A stretch of DNA of 64,000 nucleotides, taken from positions 2,984,750-3,048,749 of the forward strand of contig NZ_CP033877.1 in the NCBI RefSeq assembly GCF_006970445.1. Reading direction: 5' to 3'. Shown here in pieces: positions 46,168 through 55,822 of this stretch. The DNA comes from Stenotrophomonas maltophilia. Lineage in GTDB: Bacteria > Pseudomonadota > Gammaproteobacteria > Xanthomonadales > Xanthomonadaceae. Below the pieces are notes generated by a model that saw nothing but the letters and a program-made list of their open reading frames with translations, did not search any database and was not told the origin of the DNA. How positions within the stretch are numbered: position 1 is the stretch's first letter; each line of letters opens with the position of its first letter. Position numbers and translations under genes: made by a program.

Positions 46168-46733
46168 TCCGCGACCGCGGGGGGGGGTGTCACTTTCTTT
46201 GCGCGCAAAGAAAGTAACCAAAGAAACGCTCCGCCAGGGCGCGAGCCGTCGCTACGCGACGGTTCCCTGCGCTCCTCGGCCCGTCGAGGGACGGTACGGG
46301 AACTCGCTGCGCTCAGACACCCGCACCTCTTCGCCCTCGCCGGACCTGCGGTGCTCGGCTCGCTCAAGGCGGACTGGAAAATCAAGATCAAGGGCAACAG
46401 CATCCACGCATGGCGTGGATCTACTGGGTGCAGCTGTGGCAATTGACCTTGGGTCCGCCTTGAGCGAGCCGAGCATCGCAGGGGAATCAGGGGCGAAGAG
46501 GCGCCGATGTTTGAGCGAAGCGAGTTCGGCGCCGCCCCCTGATTCACCGAGAAGCGCAGGGAACCGTCGCGTAGCGACGGCTCGCGCCCCGGCGGCGTGT
46601 TTCTTTGGTTACTTTCTTGATGGCGCACATCCATGTGCGCCACCCTACGGGCCGGCTACGCCGTTCCACGCTGCTCCTGCAGCGCGGTGCACGAGCAAAG
46701 AAAGTAACACCCCTCCGCGGTCGCGGAAATGAC
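46168..46733. repeat. Composite inverted repeat (long repeat copies B and C)
   Basis: It fills most of the 742-base gap between suhB and htpX. Left arm: TTTCCGCGACCGCGG, nine G, then the palindrome GTCACTTTCTTTGCGC/GCAAAGAAAGTAAC (46189-46218) and the blocks of copy A to about 46373. The right arm is the inverse from 46454 to 46733. A centre of 80 bases holds an ATCCACGC palindrome (46401-46424). In the right arm the terminal palindrome is split by 76 bases (46619-46694), which include another GTAG-type palindrome (46621-46648). No coding evidence. Confidence 0.8.
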
Positions 46734-46834
46734 TCTCGCCGGGTCGTCCCCGGCGCCACCGATGCGTCGGCGCGCAAACAAAAACGCCCGGCGCGAGGCC
46801 AGGCGTTCCTGCACTACCGTGGAAGCATGGAGGC

Positions 46835-47701
46835 TTACGCCACCGTCGATGCCCGCAGCGCCGCGATGCGCTCTTCCAGCGGCGGGTGGCTCATGAACAG
46901 CTTCTTCGCCGTCGAACCGGCAATACCGAACGCCGCGATCTGGGTCGGCAGCGTGCTCTGGCCGTGGTTGAGCTGCAGGCGCTCCAGCGCGGCGATCATC
47001 TTCTGGCGACCGGCCAGCGAGGCACCACCCGCATCGGCGCGGAATTCGCGGTGGCGCGAGAACCACATCGAGATCATGGTGGCGAACAGGCCGAACACCA
47101 TCTCCAGCACGAACACGATGATGAAATAGGCGAAGCCGCGGCCGCCACCTTCACGGTTGCCCGACAGCGCGCTGTCGATGACGCCGCCGACCACGCGCGC
47201 CAGCACGATCACGAAGGTGTTCAGCACGCCCTGCAGCAGTGCCATGGTGATCATGTCACCGTTGGCAACGTGGGCGATTTCGTGGCCCAGCACCGCTTCG
47301 GCCTCGTCTTCGCTCATGTTGTGCAGCAGGCCGGTGGACACCGCCACCAGCGCGTTGTTGCGGTTGGCACCGGTGGCGAAGGCATTGATCTCCGGGCCGT
47401 CATAGACCGCCACTTCCGGCATGCCGATGCCGGCCGCCTTGGCCTGGCGCTCGACCGTGGCCAGCAGCCAGCGCTCGGTCTGGTTGCGCGGCTCCGTGAT
47501 CACCACCGCACCCGTGGAACGCTTGGCCATCCACTTGGACAGCAGCAGCGAGATGAAGGAGCCACCGAAACCGAAGATGCCGGCCATGACCAGCAGGCCG
47601 CTCATCGAACGCGAGTCCACGCCCAGGATCGACATGACGATGCCGGCCAGGATCAGGACCGCGAGGTTGGTCGCCAGGAACAGGGCAATACGGGTAAACA
47701 T
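46835..47701 (-). CDS. htpX: HtpX membrane zinc protease
   Basis: 288 residues. Two N-terminal transmembrane helices, the zinc motif [14 protein letters not shown] (HExxH), two further helices and the third ligand in [12 protein letters not shown]. It degrades misfolded membrane proteins together with FtsH. It is divergent from gluQRS; the perfect palindrome CTTGAATTCAAG (47755-47766) lies between them. Confidence 0.95.
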   Translation of the reverse strand: MFTRIALFLATNLAVLILAGIVMSILGVDSRSMSGLLVMAGIFGFGGSFISLLLSKWMAKRSTGAVVITEPRNQTERWLLATVERQAKAAGIGMPEVAVYDGPEINAFATGANRNNALVAVSTGLLHNMSEDEAEAVLGHEIAHVANGDMITMALLQGVLNTFVIVLARVVGGVIDSALSGNREGGGRGFAYFIIVFVLEMVFGLFATMISMWFSRHREFRADAGGASLAGRQKMIAALERLQLNHGQSTLPTQIAAFGIAGSTAKKLFMSHPPLEERIAALRASTVA

Positions 47702-47794
47702 GGGAAAATCCGGCTCGGAAGGGGTCGATATCCGTCAATTTGCGGTGCGCTCAGCTTGAATTCAAGCGCCAACCTGACCGACGATTCAGCCTGC

Positions 47795-48715
47795 ATGACC
47801 GCCATTGTTCCCTGCGGCCGCTTCGCGCCCTCGCCGACCGGCCTGCTCCACCCCGGATCCCTGCTTGCCGCCTTCGGCAGCTGGCTGCTTGCCCGCCATC
47901 ATGGCGGCCTGTGGCGGCTGCGCATCGAAGACGTCGATCCGCCGCGCACGGTGCCTGGCGCCGCGGAGGCACAACTGCAGGCGCTGGCCGCCTTCGGCCT
48001 GGCCCACGACGGCCCGGTCCTGTGGCAGAGCGCCCGTGGCGAGGCCTATCAGGCCGCGCTGGATGTGTTGCTGGCCAGTGACCTGGCCTTCATCTGCCAC
48101 TGCAGCCGCAGCGAACTGGCCGCCAGCGGCGGTATCCACCACCGCTGCGTTGCGCGGCAGCCGCGACCGGACCCTGCCGTCCGCTTCCGCGTACCGCCCG
48201 GCAGCGTGGTCCGCTTCGACGATGGCCTGCGTGGCCCGCAGCAGCAGAACGTGCACGCCGAGGTCGGCGACTTCGTGCTGCGCCGTGCCGACGGCTGCTG
48301 GGCGTACCAATTGGCCGTGGTGGTTGATGACGCCGCGCAGGGCGTGACCGAAGTGGTGCGCGGGGCCGACCTGCTCGATTCCACCGCGCGGCAGATCCTG
48401 CTGCAGCAGGCGCTGGGCCTGGCAGTGCCGCGCTACTGGCATCTGCCGCTGCTGCTCGATGCCCCGGGGCACAAACTGTCCAAGTCGCTGGCGTCGCTGC
48501 CGGTGGACAGCACGCGGCCGGTGCCGGTACTGCGTGCGCTGTGGCAGCTGCTGGGCCAGGCGCCTGCCGCACTGGACGGCGCCGATGACCGGGATGCGCT
48601 GCTGGACGCGGCGCAACGGGCGTTCGACCCCTCGCAGCTGCCGCGTACCGACATCCTGTTGCCGGCCGGCGCACTTTCCGCGCCGATGTTGCAGAATCCC
48701 CCCTCCCCCACCTGA
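47795..48715 (+). CDS. gluQ: Glutamyl-Q tRNA(Asp) synthetase
   Basis: 306 residues. A truncated glutamyl-tRNA synthetase: GRFAPSPTGLLHPGSLLAAFGSW (HIGH region), LWRLRIEDVDPPRTV and KLSKSLAS (KMSKS region), without an anticodon-binding domain. It attaches glutamate to queuosine in tRNA-Asp. queG, the last step of queuosine synthesis, lies at 57.8 kb. The ATG at 47795 begins the family N-terminus. Confidence 0.93.
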   Translation: MTAIVPCGRFAPSPTGLLHPGSLLAAFGSWLLARHHGGLWRLRIEDVDPPRTVPGAAEAQLQALAAFGLAHDGPVLWQSARGEAYQAALDVLLASDLAFICHCSRSELAASGGIHHRCVARQPRPDPAVRFRVPPGSVVRFDDGLRGPQQQNVHAEVGDFVLRRADGCWAYQLAVVVDDAAQGVTEVVRGADLLDSTARQILLQQALGLAVPRYWHLPLLLDAPGHKLSKSLASLPVDSTRPVPVLRALWQLLGQAPAALDGADDRDALLDAAQRAFDPSQLPRTDILLPAGALSAPMLQNPPSPT

Positions 48716-48732
48716 TTCCCGGACAGCACTCC

Positions 48733-49473
48733 ATGACATCTCGCGTCGCACTGGTCACCGGTGGAACCGGCGGCATCGGTACCGCCATCTGCCAACGCCT
48801 GGCCGACCAGGGCCACCGGGTCGCCACCAATTACCGCGACGAGGCCAAGGCCCGCGCCTGGCAGCAGGCGATGACCGAGCGCGGCTACAGCGTGTCGATC
48901 TTCCCGGGCGATGTCTCTGATCCAGGCAGCGCCGAGGCGCTGGTGCGTGCGGTCGAGGCCGAACTGGGCCCAGTCGAGATCCTGGTCAACAACGCCGGCA
49001 TCACCCGCGACACGACGTTCCACCGCATGCGCGCGGACCAGTGGCACGATGTGATCAACACCAACCTCAACTCGGTGTTCAACGTCACCCGCCCGGTCAT
49101 CGAGGGCATGCGCCGCCGCGGCTGGGGCCGGGTCATCCAGATCAGCTCGATCAACGGCCTGAAGGGCCAGTACGGCCAGGCCAACTATGCTGCGGCCAAG
49201 GCCGGCATGCACGGTTTCACCATCTCGTTGGCCCGCGAGAACGCCGGCTTCGGCATCACCGTGAACACCATTTCGCCCGGCTACGTCGCCACCGACATGG
49301 TGATGGCGGTTCCGGAGGACGTGCGCGCGAAGATCATCGCCGACATCCCCACCGGGCGCCTCGGCAAGCCGGAAGAAATCGCCTATGGCGTGTCCTTCCT
49401 GGTGGCCGAGGAAGCCTCATGGATCACCGGCAGCAACCTGGACATCAACGGCGGCCACCACATGGGCTGGTAA
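48733..49473 (+). CDS. phbB: Acetoacetyl-CoA reductase (short-chain dehydrogenase)
   Basis: 246 residues. Rossmann motif VTGGTGGIGTAIC, LVNNAGITRD and the catalytic YAAAK in QANYAAAKAGMHG. The C-terminal GGHHMGW and the phaR gene directly downstream favour acetoacetyl-CoA reductase of polyhydroxybutyrate metabolism over FabG. No polymerase or thiolase gene is in the window. Confidence 0.88.
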   Translation: MTSRVALVTGGTGGIGTAICQRLADQGHRVATNYRDEAKARAWQQAMTERGYSVSIFPGDVSDPGSAEALVRAVEAELGPVEILVNNAGITRDTTFHRMRADQWHDVINTNLNSVFNVTRPVIEGMRRRGWGRVIQISSINGLKGQYGQANYAAAKAGMHGFTISLARENAGFGITVNTISPGYVATDMVMAVPEDVRAKIIADIPTGRLGKPEEIAYGVSFLVAEEASWITGSNLDINGGHHMGW

Positions 49474-49524
49474 GCCGCGCAGGGGGTCGCTGCGGCATGC
49501 GCAGGCGGCCCCTGCCGATGGTCA

Positions 49525-49558
49525 TGCTGCGCAGCACGCAAACCCTTGTTGCGCAACA
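49525..49558. promoter_or_regulatory. Two TGC-type palindromes upstream of phaR (candidate PhaR operators)
   Basis: TGCTGCGCAGCA (49525-49536) and TGTTGCGCAACA (49547-49558) are perfect 12-base palindromes whose centres are 22 bases apart, about two helical turns. PhaR proteins of other bacteria bind TGC-rich palindromes near phaP/phaR. Further TGC repeats occur up to 49630. Confidence 0.5.
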
Positions 49559-49656
49559 TGATCGCCCCTGAAAGCCAAGCCTGGCGGGGGCTGGGGCGGT
49601 TGCAACCGCTGCTGCACTGCGCCATGCTGCGCGTCTACTGTGACGAGTACCGCTTC

Positions 49657-50196
49657 ATGGCTGCGACCCGCATCATCAAGAAGTATCCGAACCGCCGTCT
49701 CTACGACACCGAGATCTCCAGCTACATCACCATCGAGGACGTGCGCCAGCTGATCCTGGACGGTGAAGACTTCGAAGTCCGCGACGCCAAGAGCGGCGAC
49801 GACCTCACTCGATCGGTCCTGCTGCAGATCATTGCCGACCAGGAACAGGACGGCGAACCGATGCTGTCCACCCAGCTGCTGAGCCAGCTGATCCGCTTCT
49901 ACGGCGATTCCCTGCAGGGCTTCATGGGCAATTACCTGGAGCGCAGCATGCAGGTCTTCCTCGACCAGCAGCAGCAGTTCCGCCAGCAGATGGGCAACCT
50001 GCTGGGCCAGACCCCGTGGGCGATGATGAACCAGCTGACCGAGCGCAACCTGGAACTGTGGCAGGAATTCCAGCGCAACATGGGCGGCGGCTTCGGTGGC
50101 CCGCGCCCGGGTGGCACCGGAACGGGAACCGGCACCGGCAACAAGCCCGGCGAACCGGGCACCGGTACCGGTACCGGCGGCAAGACCCGCCGCTGA
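49657..50196 (+). CDS. phaR: PhaR, polyhydroxyalkanoate synthesis repressor
   Basis: 179 residues. The N-terminal DNA-binding domain IIKKYPNRRLYDTEISSYITIEDVRQLI and the following GEDFEVRDAKSGDDLTRSVLLQII are characteristic. A Gln-rich middle (QQQQFRQQMG) precedes a Gly/Thr/Pro-rich tail with GTGTGTG repeats. The repressor senses polyhydroxybutyrate and controls phasin genes. The ATG at 49657 starts at the conserved N-terminus; the frame runs further upstream without family similarity. Confidence 0.93.
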   Translation: MAATRIIKKYPNRRLYDTEISSYITIEDVRQLILDGEDFEVRDAKSGDDLTRSVLLQIIADQEQDGEPMLSTQLLSQLIRFYGDSLQGFMGNYLERSMQVFLDQQQQFRQQMGNLLGQTPWAMMNQLTERNLELWQEFQRNMGGGFGGPRPGGTGTGTGTGNKPGEPGTGTGTGGKTRR

Positions 50197-50220
50197 GCTG
50201 CAGCAACGGCTGAAAACGAA

Positions 50221-50245
50221 AACGGCGCGCCCCTGGCGCGCCGTT
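50221..50245. terminator. Hairpin between convergent phaR and traB-like gene
   Basis: AACGGCGCGCC-CCT-GGCGCGCCGTT, 11-bp perfect stem with a weak T-rich tail on the plus strand. Confidence 0.65.
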
Positions 50246-50271
50246 CTGTTTGGAATCGCGGCAGCGATGCG

Positions 50272-51234
50272 TCAGCGTTTCGCCTTGCACCCCGTGCACA
50301 CGCGCTCGACCTTGTAGCCCTTCGCCTTCAGCTTCTCGACCACGCCATCACTGCCCAGCAGGTGCAGCGTGCCGACCACCACCAGCGTACCGCCCTGCCC
50401 GGCCTGCAGGTACGGCTGCAGCTTCGGCACCCAGGCATCGTTGCGCCCGGTATTGATGCGCTGATACAGCTGCGGATACTGCTGGCGCATCTCCGCCGCC
50501 ATCTTGGTCCACAGCAGGCGCTCGTCGCCGCGGCGCCATGCATCATGCAGCAGCCGCGCCTGCTCATCGGCCTTGCCGGCCTGGTCCAGCGCTTCGGCCA
50601 GCATCTGCCGTTGCTCCTGCACCGTCATCCCGTCCAGCATGCCGATCTGGGTATCGATGTCCTCCAGGCCCGCCGTCTTGCGGCCGGTCTTCTGCGCGCG
50701 CTCCATGAAGTGGCGGTCCAACCCCAGCGCCGGGTCCAGGCCCAGCTTCTGCATCTGCCCGACCGAAATGCTCAGGCCGACGAACCAGGGCTTCATGCCC
50801 TGCATCTGTGCCAGCGGCAGCTGGTTCTCGGCAGCGAACGCCTGCAGCTTCTGCCAGGTCGCTGCATCCAGGTCACGCTTCAACTCGCTGCCATCGGTGC
50901 GGGTGGCGGCCTGCACCATGCGGCTGGCCAGCTGCGGCGATTGCATGTCTTCCGGCGACAGTTCGAACACCACCCGCTGCGAGGCCTCGAACGCCTGCTC
51001 GACATCGGGCGACAGGGGGTAGTCCTGCGGCTTCAGCAGATGGAACGATCCCAGCAGGTACACGCGTGCATCGCCCGGGCCGGTGACTTTCCACAACAGC
51101 GGGACGGGCGGCTTGGCCGCCGTTGTGGTCGTGGCCGCAGCAGGGGTAGCCTGGGCATCGCGGGCCGTGGCCAGAGGTGCCACCGCGCAGGCCATCAGCA
51201 ACAGCGCGGTACGGAACAGGTGTTTGATCGGCAT
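50272..51234 (-). CDS. TraB/GumN family protein
   Basis: 320 residues. The signal peptide ends at LATARD (residue 25). The conserved blocks LLWKVTGPGDARVYLLGSFHLLKPQDYPL (GS.H motif), LDRHFMERAQKTGRKTAGLED and GGTLVVVGTLHLLGSDGVVEKL match the TraB/GumN fold, which has been linked to metal-dependent proteolysis. The C-terminus ends in CTGCKAKR. The precise role is unknown. Two bases separate it from the DUF1684 lipoprotein gene. Confidence 0.85.
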   Translation of the reverse strand: MPIKHLFRTALLLMACAVAPLATARDAQATPAAATTTTAAKPPVPLLWKVTGPGDARVYLLGSFHLLKPQDYPLSPDVEQAFEASQRVVFELSPEDMQSPQLASRMVQAATRTDGSELKRDLDAATWQKLQAFAAENQLPLAQMQGMKPWFVGLSISVGQMQKLGLDPALGLDRHFMERAQKTGRKTAGLEDIDTQIGMLDGMTVQEQRQMLAEALDQAGKADEQARLLHDAWRRGDERLLWTKMAAEMRQQYPQLYQRINTGRNDAWVPKLQPYLQAGQGGTLVVVGTLHLLGSDGVVEKLKAKGYKVERVCTGCKAKR

Positions 51235-51236
51235 GG

Positions 51237-52166
51237 TCAGCCTTCTCCTTCAGGCAGGTGGTAGGCCTTCTCGCCCGCTTCCACGCGCAGGTCCAGCCGG
51301 TTTTCCGGCGGCGCCAGCGGACAGGTTGCGTAGGCGGTGAACGCGCACGGTGGGTTGTAGGCATGGTTGAAATCGATGCGCACCGTGCCGTCTGCAGCGG
51401 GGGCGTCGGTATCCAGATAGCGCCCGGCCGGATAGCTGCCGCGTCCGCTGGTGCGGTCGGCGAAGATCAGGAACAGTGGCTGCCCGGGCGCACCAATCGC
51501 TTCCAGGCGCCAGCTGCGACCATCACGTTCGAACTCCACCGCACCGGCATTGGGCATCTCGGTGGTCAGGCCAGTGATGTCGACGATGGGCAGGGTCTTG
51601 CCCGGCGGATGCGCGACGAAGCGCGCCTGCACCTGCCAGTCCGCGCCGCCCGGCCAGTATTGCAGGCCGGCGAAATCACGCCGCGCAGGTGCATCGGCAT
51701 GCTTGACCCGCAGTGCATCACGCGGCCCCCGGCGGATGATGCTGAGCTGCCCCTTGCCGCCATCGAAGGCCAGCAGCGTCGGCTGCGCGTCCTTGTCGGT
51801 GTCGACGCGGATGCGGCCACGCACCGGCTGGCCGTCGTGGCTGACATCGACACCGGCTTCAGGCGTGAACCACCACTGCGTTCCTTCGCGGCGCAGCAGG
51901 CCCAGCTTGTCCGGGCCGACCGTCAGGCGGATGCCGTTGGTGGCGCCGCTGCCGACGAAGTGGAATTTGTTCTGCAGCCAGTGCAGGCCCACCAAGGCCG
52001 TCCAGCCATCGGGCCGGGTCAGGTCCTGGTAGCGCGCCACACGCCATTGCTGCTGCGCGGCCGCATAGGCCGGATCTTCAGCGGCCGTCGGCGCCGGCGG
52101 TGTTGCCGGGCTGCAGGCGGCCAACACCACGGCGGCCAGCAGGCCCGCCACTCCCCGATAACGCAT
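51237..52166 (-). CDS. DUF1684 lipoprotein
   Basis: 309 residues. The lipobox VVLAAC gives a lipid-modified Cys near residue 18. The C-terminal part RIDFNHAYNPPCAFTAYATCPLAPPENRLDLRVEAGEKAY is the DUF1684 hallmark. The family is of unknown function. It lies 11 bases after mutL. The ATG at 52166 begins the signal peptide. Confidence 0.85.
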   Translation of the reverse strand: MRYRGVAGLLAAVVLAACSPATPPAPTAAEDPAYAAAQQQWRVARYQDLTRPDGWTALVGLHWLQNKFHFVGSGATNGIRLTVGPDKLGLLRREGTQWWFTPEAGVDVSHDGQPVRGRIRVDTDKDAQPTLLAFDGGKGQLSIIRRGPRDALRVKHADAPARRDFAGLQYWPGGADWQVQARFVAHPPGKTLPIVDITGLTTEMPNAGAVEFERDGRSWRLEAIGAPGQPLFLIFADRTSGRGSYPAGRYLDTDAPAADGTVRIDFNHAYNPPCAFTAYATCPLAPPENRLDLRVEAGEKAYHLPEGEG

Positions 52167-52177
52167 CGATGCTCCCC

Positions 52178-54079
52178 TCAACGTCCGCGCAGGAACCAGC
52201 GGTCGATCTCCGCCAGCGAAAAACGGGCCCAGGTCGGTCGGCCGTGGTTGCACTGGCCGGACCGTTCGGTGATTTCCATGTCGCGCAGCAGCGCGTTCAT
52301 TTCCGGCACGGTCAGGCGCCGGTTGGCACGCACCGCGCCATGGCAGGCCATGGTCGACAGCAGCTCGTCACGGGCGCTGGCCACGCGGCGGCTCTGGCCG
52401 TGCTCGCGCAGGTCGGTCAGCACGTCGCGCAGCAGCCCTTCCGGTTCGGCATGCGCCAGCAGTGCAGGAATGCTGCGCACGTGCAGCGAACCGGGGCCGG
52501 CGCGGGTCACCTCGAAGCCGAGCGCCGCCAGTGTGTCAGCTTCGCTTTCGGCGGTGTCGGCCTCGCGCTCGCCCACCGCCAGCGTGATCGGCACCAGCAA
52601 CGGCTGCGATTGCAGGCCGATGCCATCGTGCGCATTCTTCAGGCGCTCGTAGCCGATGCGTTCGTGGGCCGCATGCATGTCGACCACGATCAGGCCTTCG
52701 GCGTTCTCGGCCAGGATGTAGATGCCATGCAGCTGCGCGATCGCATACCCCAGCGGCGGCACGCCCGCGTCGGCGCTGGTCACCGGCAGCCCGTTCTCGG
52801 TCGGCATCGGTGGCAGTGCCACCCCGCGTTCGGCACCGGCCGGCGCGGCATACAGCGCAGCATAGGCGGCCGGTGCATCGGCCACCTGCAGGCCCAGCGG
52901 CTGCTGCGGTCGCCACCCGGAGAACCCCCCACCACCGCCGGAGCCGCCACCGGGTGCCGGACCGCGCACCAGCCCGAAACCGGAGGCGCCCGCGCTCGAT
53001 GCCATCGGTGCAGCCACGGCATCTGCCGGATGCACGGGACCGGCACCGATCTCCTGCGCCGACACGCCGGCACGGGTATCGGCCAGCGCATCCTTCAGCG
53101 TGCGATAGACGAAATCATGGACCAGCCGCGAATCGCGGAAGCGCACCTCATGCTTGGCAGGGTGCACGTTGACGTCGACGCGGGTCGGATCCAGTTCGAG
53201 GAACAGCACATAGGCCGGCTGGCGGCCGTGGTACAGCACATCGCCGTAGGCCATCTTCACCGCATGGGCAACGCTGCGGTCACGCACCGAACGGCCGTTG
53301 ACGTACAGGTATTGCTGGTCGGCGCTGGCCCGTGAATAGTGCGGCTGTGCGATCCAGCCATGCAGGCGCAGGCCGGCACCGCTGTGGTCCACGCGCACCG
53401 CCTGGTTGGCGAAATCCTCGCCCAGCGTTTCGGCAAGGCGCGCATCGGAATACAGATCGCCCGGCTTGTAGCGGCGCGAGGCCTTGCCGTTGTGCGATAC
53501 GCGCAGCTCGACATCCGGCCGTGCCAGCGCCAGCGAACGCAGCCACTCTTCGATATGGCCCAGTTCGGTGCGCTCCGCGCGCAGGAACTTGCGCCGCGCC
53601 GGCACGTTGTAGAACAGCTCGCGCACTTCCACCGTGGTACCCGGCGCATGCGCGCGCGGGGTCACCTCGCCGATCTTGCCGCCTTCGATCTGCAGTGCCG
53701 AACCGTGCTCGTCGTGCGCGCGGCGCGAGGACAGGGTGAAGCGGCTGACCGACGCGATCGACGGCAGCGCCTCACCCCGGAAACCAAGGGTGGCCACCGA
53801 TTCGAGATCGTCCAGATCGGCGATCTTGCTGGTCGCATGCCGCGACACCGCCAGGGGCAACTGTTCGGGCGCGATGCCACTGCCGTTGTCGCGGATGCGG
53901 ATCAGGCGTACACCGCCCTCTTCCAGGTCGATGTCGACACGGCTGGCGCCGGCGTCGATCGCGTTCTCGACCAGTTCCTTGACCACCGACGCGGGCCGTT
54001 CGACCACTTCGCCAGCGGCGATCTGGTTGATCAGGATGTCCGGCAACGGCCGGATCGGGCGCGGACCGGGCGCGCTCAT
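52178..54079 (-). CDS. mutL: DNA mismatch repair protein MutL, endonuclease type
   Basis: 633 residues. The N-terminal GHKL ATPase has [34 protein letters not shown] and [15 protein letters not shown] Pro/Gly-rich linker (about 350-430) leads to the dimerisation domain. The C-terminal endonuclease motif reads [12 protein letters not shown] (consensus DQHA..E....E, with Met for Gln) and the Zn motif QCNHGRPT is present. This fits bacteria without MutH. The start at 54079 gives the usual N-terminus. amiC and tsaE upstream repeat the common mutL neighbourhood. Confidence 0.94.
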   Translation of the reverse strand: MSAPGPRPIRPLPDILINQIAAGEVVERPASVVKELVENAIDAGASRVDIDLEEGGVRLIRIRDNGSGIAPEQLPLAVSRHATSKIADLDDLESVATLGFRGEALPSIASVSRFTLSSRRAHDEHGSALQIEGGKIGEVTPRAHAPGTTVEVRELFYNVPARRKFLRAERTELGHIEEWLRSLALARPDVELRVSHNGKASRRYKPGDLYSDARLAETLGEDFANQAVRVDHSGAGLRLHGWIAQPHYSRASADQQYLYVNGRSVRDRSVAHAVKMAYGDVLYHGRQPAYVLFLELDPTRVDVNVHPAKHEVRFRDSRLVHDFVYRTLKDALADTRAGVSAQEIGAGPVHPADAVAAPMASSAGASGFGLVRGPAPGGGSGGGGGFSGWRPQQPLGLQVADAPAAYAALYAAPAGAERGVALPPMPTENGLPVTSADAGVPPLGYAIAQLHGIYILAENAEGLIVVDMHAAHERIGYERLKNAHDGIGLQSQPLLVPITLAVGEREADTAESEADTLAALGFEVTRAGPGSLHVRSIPALLAHAEPEGLLRDVLTDLREHGQSRRVASARDELLSTMACHGAVRANRRLTVPEMNALLRDMEITERSGQCNHGRPTWARFSLAEIDRWFLRGR

Positions 54080-54132
54080 GGGAGGTGATGGGCAGCAGAC
54101 TTCATGGGTCGATGATAGCGGAGCGGCAGGTC

Positions 54133-54155
54133 CGCCGGGCATGGCCCGGCGCTAC
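54133..54155. repeat. Single GTAG-type palindrome between mutL and amiC
   Basis: CGCCGGGC-ATG-GCCCGGCGCTAC, an unpaired unit. Confidence 0.7.
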
Positions 54156-54177
54156 CCTACGCAATGCGTATCACGGG

Positions 54178-55740
54178 TTACTTGCTGCCGCCGGCCATGG
54201 TGCCGGCCGCGTCGATCTCGGCCTGGGCGCGGGCGGCATACAACGTGCCCGGCGGCGGCTGGCGGCTGAAGAAGGTGTGCACACCGTCCAGTACGGCGCC
54301 AGCGACCTTGCGCTGGTAAGCCGGGTCCATCAGGCGGCGCTCTTCATCCGGATTGGAGATGAACGCGGTTTCCACCAGCATCGCCGGCATGTCCGAGGTA
54401 CGCAGCACCGCGAAGTTGGCGCGTTCGATGTTCGGCTTGTGGTTGTTGCCGATCCGCTTCAGGCCGCCCAGCACGTGGCCGGCCGCGTCTTCAGACGCTT
54501 TCATGTAGCCGCTCTGCGCCAGATCCAGCAGCACGTTGGCCAGGGTGCCTTCGGTCTGCTGCAGGCGCACGCCGCCGACCAGGTCGGCCGCGTTTTCCTT
54601 GTCCGCCAGCCAGCGGGCACGCTGCGAAGAGGCGCCCTTGGTCGACAGCACGTAGACCGACGAGCCCGTGGCCGAACGGTTTTCAGCCGCGTCGGCATGG
54701 ATCGAGATGAAGATGTCCGCCTTGTTCGCACGTGCCTTCTGCGCACGCATCGGCAGCGGAATGAACACGTCGCTGTCGCGCGTCAGGTAGGCCTTCAGGC
54801 CCGGCGTCGCATTGACCTGGCGGGCCAGCTCACGCGCCACCGCCAGGGTGACATCCTTCTCGCGCTTGCCGGTCGGGCCGATCGCACCCGGGTCCTGGCC
54901 ACCGTGACCGGGATCGATTGCTACCACCAGGTGGCGCATGCCGGCCTGCATGCGGATGCGCGATGCATCGCTGGGCATGGCCGGACGCGGCGATTCGGCC
55001 GGCGTCGGCGCCGGTGCGGGAACCGTGGCCGGCGGCGTGGTCACCACTGCGGCGGTGCGCTGGCCGGCGAGGATCGCAGCCGGCGAAGACGAAGGCGTGC
55101 TGCTGGCCGCGACGCCTGCCGCAGCGACCTGGGCTGGCGCGGTGGTCGGTGCCGGGGTCGGCGTGGCCGGTGCGGCGGCGCTGGCGCTGGCCTGCTGCTG
55201 CACCTGTGCGGTCAGCAGGGCCGTGGCACGCGCGGCATCGGTGCGCGACTGCGCGTTCTCGGCCGGCGTGGGTGCAGGCGAAGCACCCGCCGCGGATGCA
55301 GGCGGCTGAACAGCCGGCGCCGGGCGGCTGGTGGCCACGGCCGGGCCATCACCCGGCCATTCGATCACCAGCTTGGATTCATTGCCCTCGCGCTGCATCT
55401 GCGGGCGGAACGGCGCCACCGATTCGGCGAGGTCGAAGACGACACGGAAAGTGCCCGGGACCGGCTGTCCGGTACGCACCGCCGTCACCACGCCCTTCGC
55501 GGCCGGCATTTTCAGGTTGCGTATCGCGCTGGAGTCGGGGAAATCGACCACCAGACGGTTCGGGCCCGCCAGCGAGAGGGTCTTGTAACCGCCACTGCCG
55601 ACCAGCGAGATCTCGGCACGGGTGCCGGTAGCGCCGGTGTTCAGCAGGACCTGGCGGACTTCACCCGCCCACGCACTGACGCTCGCCAGACCCAGTCCGA
55701 CGGCGGCACAGATGGCGATGAGACGGTTCCCCAGGCGCAT
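54178..55740 (-). CDS. amiC: N-acetylmuramoyl-L-alanine amidase (AmiB/AmiC type)
   Basis: 520 residues. A signal peptide (ends SAWA) precedes an AMIN domain (about 28-135) for septal targeting and an unusually long Ala/Pro/Ser/Thr linker (about 135-270). The amidase_3 domain has zinc motifs AIDPGHGGQDPGAIG, ISIHADAAENRSATGSSVYV and LVETAFISNPDEE. It cleaves septal peptidoglycan during division. The position between tsaE and mutL matches amiB of E. coli. Confidence 0.93.
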   Translation of the reverse strand: MRLGNRLIAICAAVGLGLASVSAWAGEVRQVLLNTGATGTRAEISLVGSGGYKTLSLAGPNRLVVDFPDSSAIRNLKMPAAKGVVTAVRTGQPVPGTFRVVFDLAESVAPFRPQMQREGNESKLVIEWPGDGPAVATSRPAPAVQPPASAAGASPAPTPAENAQSRTDAARATALLTAQVQQQASASAAAPATPTPAPTTAPAQVAAAGVAASSTPSSSPAAILAGQRTAAVVTTPPATVPAPAPTPAESPRPAMPSDASRIRMQAGMRHLVVAIDPGHGGQDPGAIGPTGKREKDVTLAVARELARQVNATPGLKAYLTRDSDVFIPLPMRAQKARANKADIFISIHADAAENRSATGSSVYVLSTKGASSQRARWLADKENAADLVGGVRLQQTEGTLANVLLDLAQSGYMKASEDAAGHVLGGLKRIGNNHKPNIERANFAVLRTSDMPAMLVETAFISNPDEERRLMDPAYQRKVAGAVLDGVHTFFSRQPPPGTLYAARAQAEIDAAGTMAGGSK

Positions 55741-55822
55741 GGCTCAGGATTCAATCACCGCGCTGAACGGAATGCAACACCTTTTTCCTTAATAATCCGT
55801 AACCTGCCGGTCTTTGTTCTCG

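Noticed and set aside
46093..46834. Insertion sequence or prophage remnant between suhB and htpX
   Set aside because: No transposase or phage-like reading frame; only repeats are present.
47740..47766. Possible heat-shock (sigma-32) promoter for htpX: CTTGAA, 13 bases, then CACCGCAA
   Set aside because: The -10 part is a poor match to CCCCAT-type sequences, and CTTGAATTCAAG is a symmetric palindrome that could be something else.
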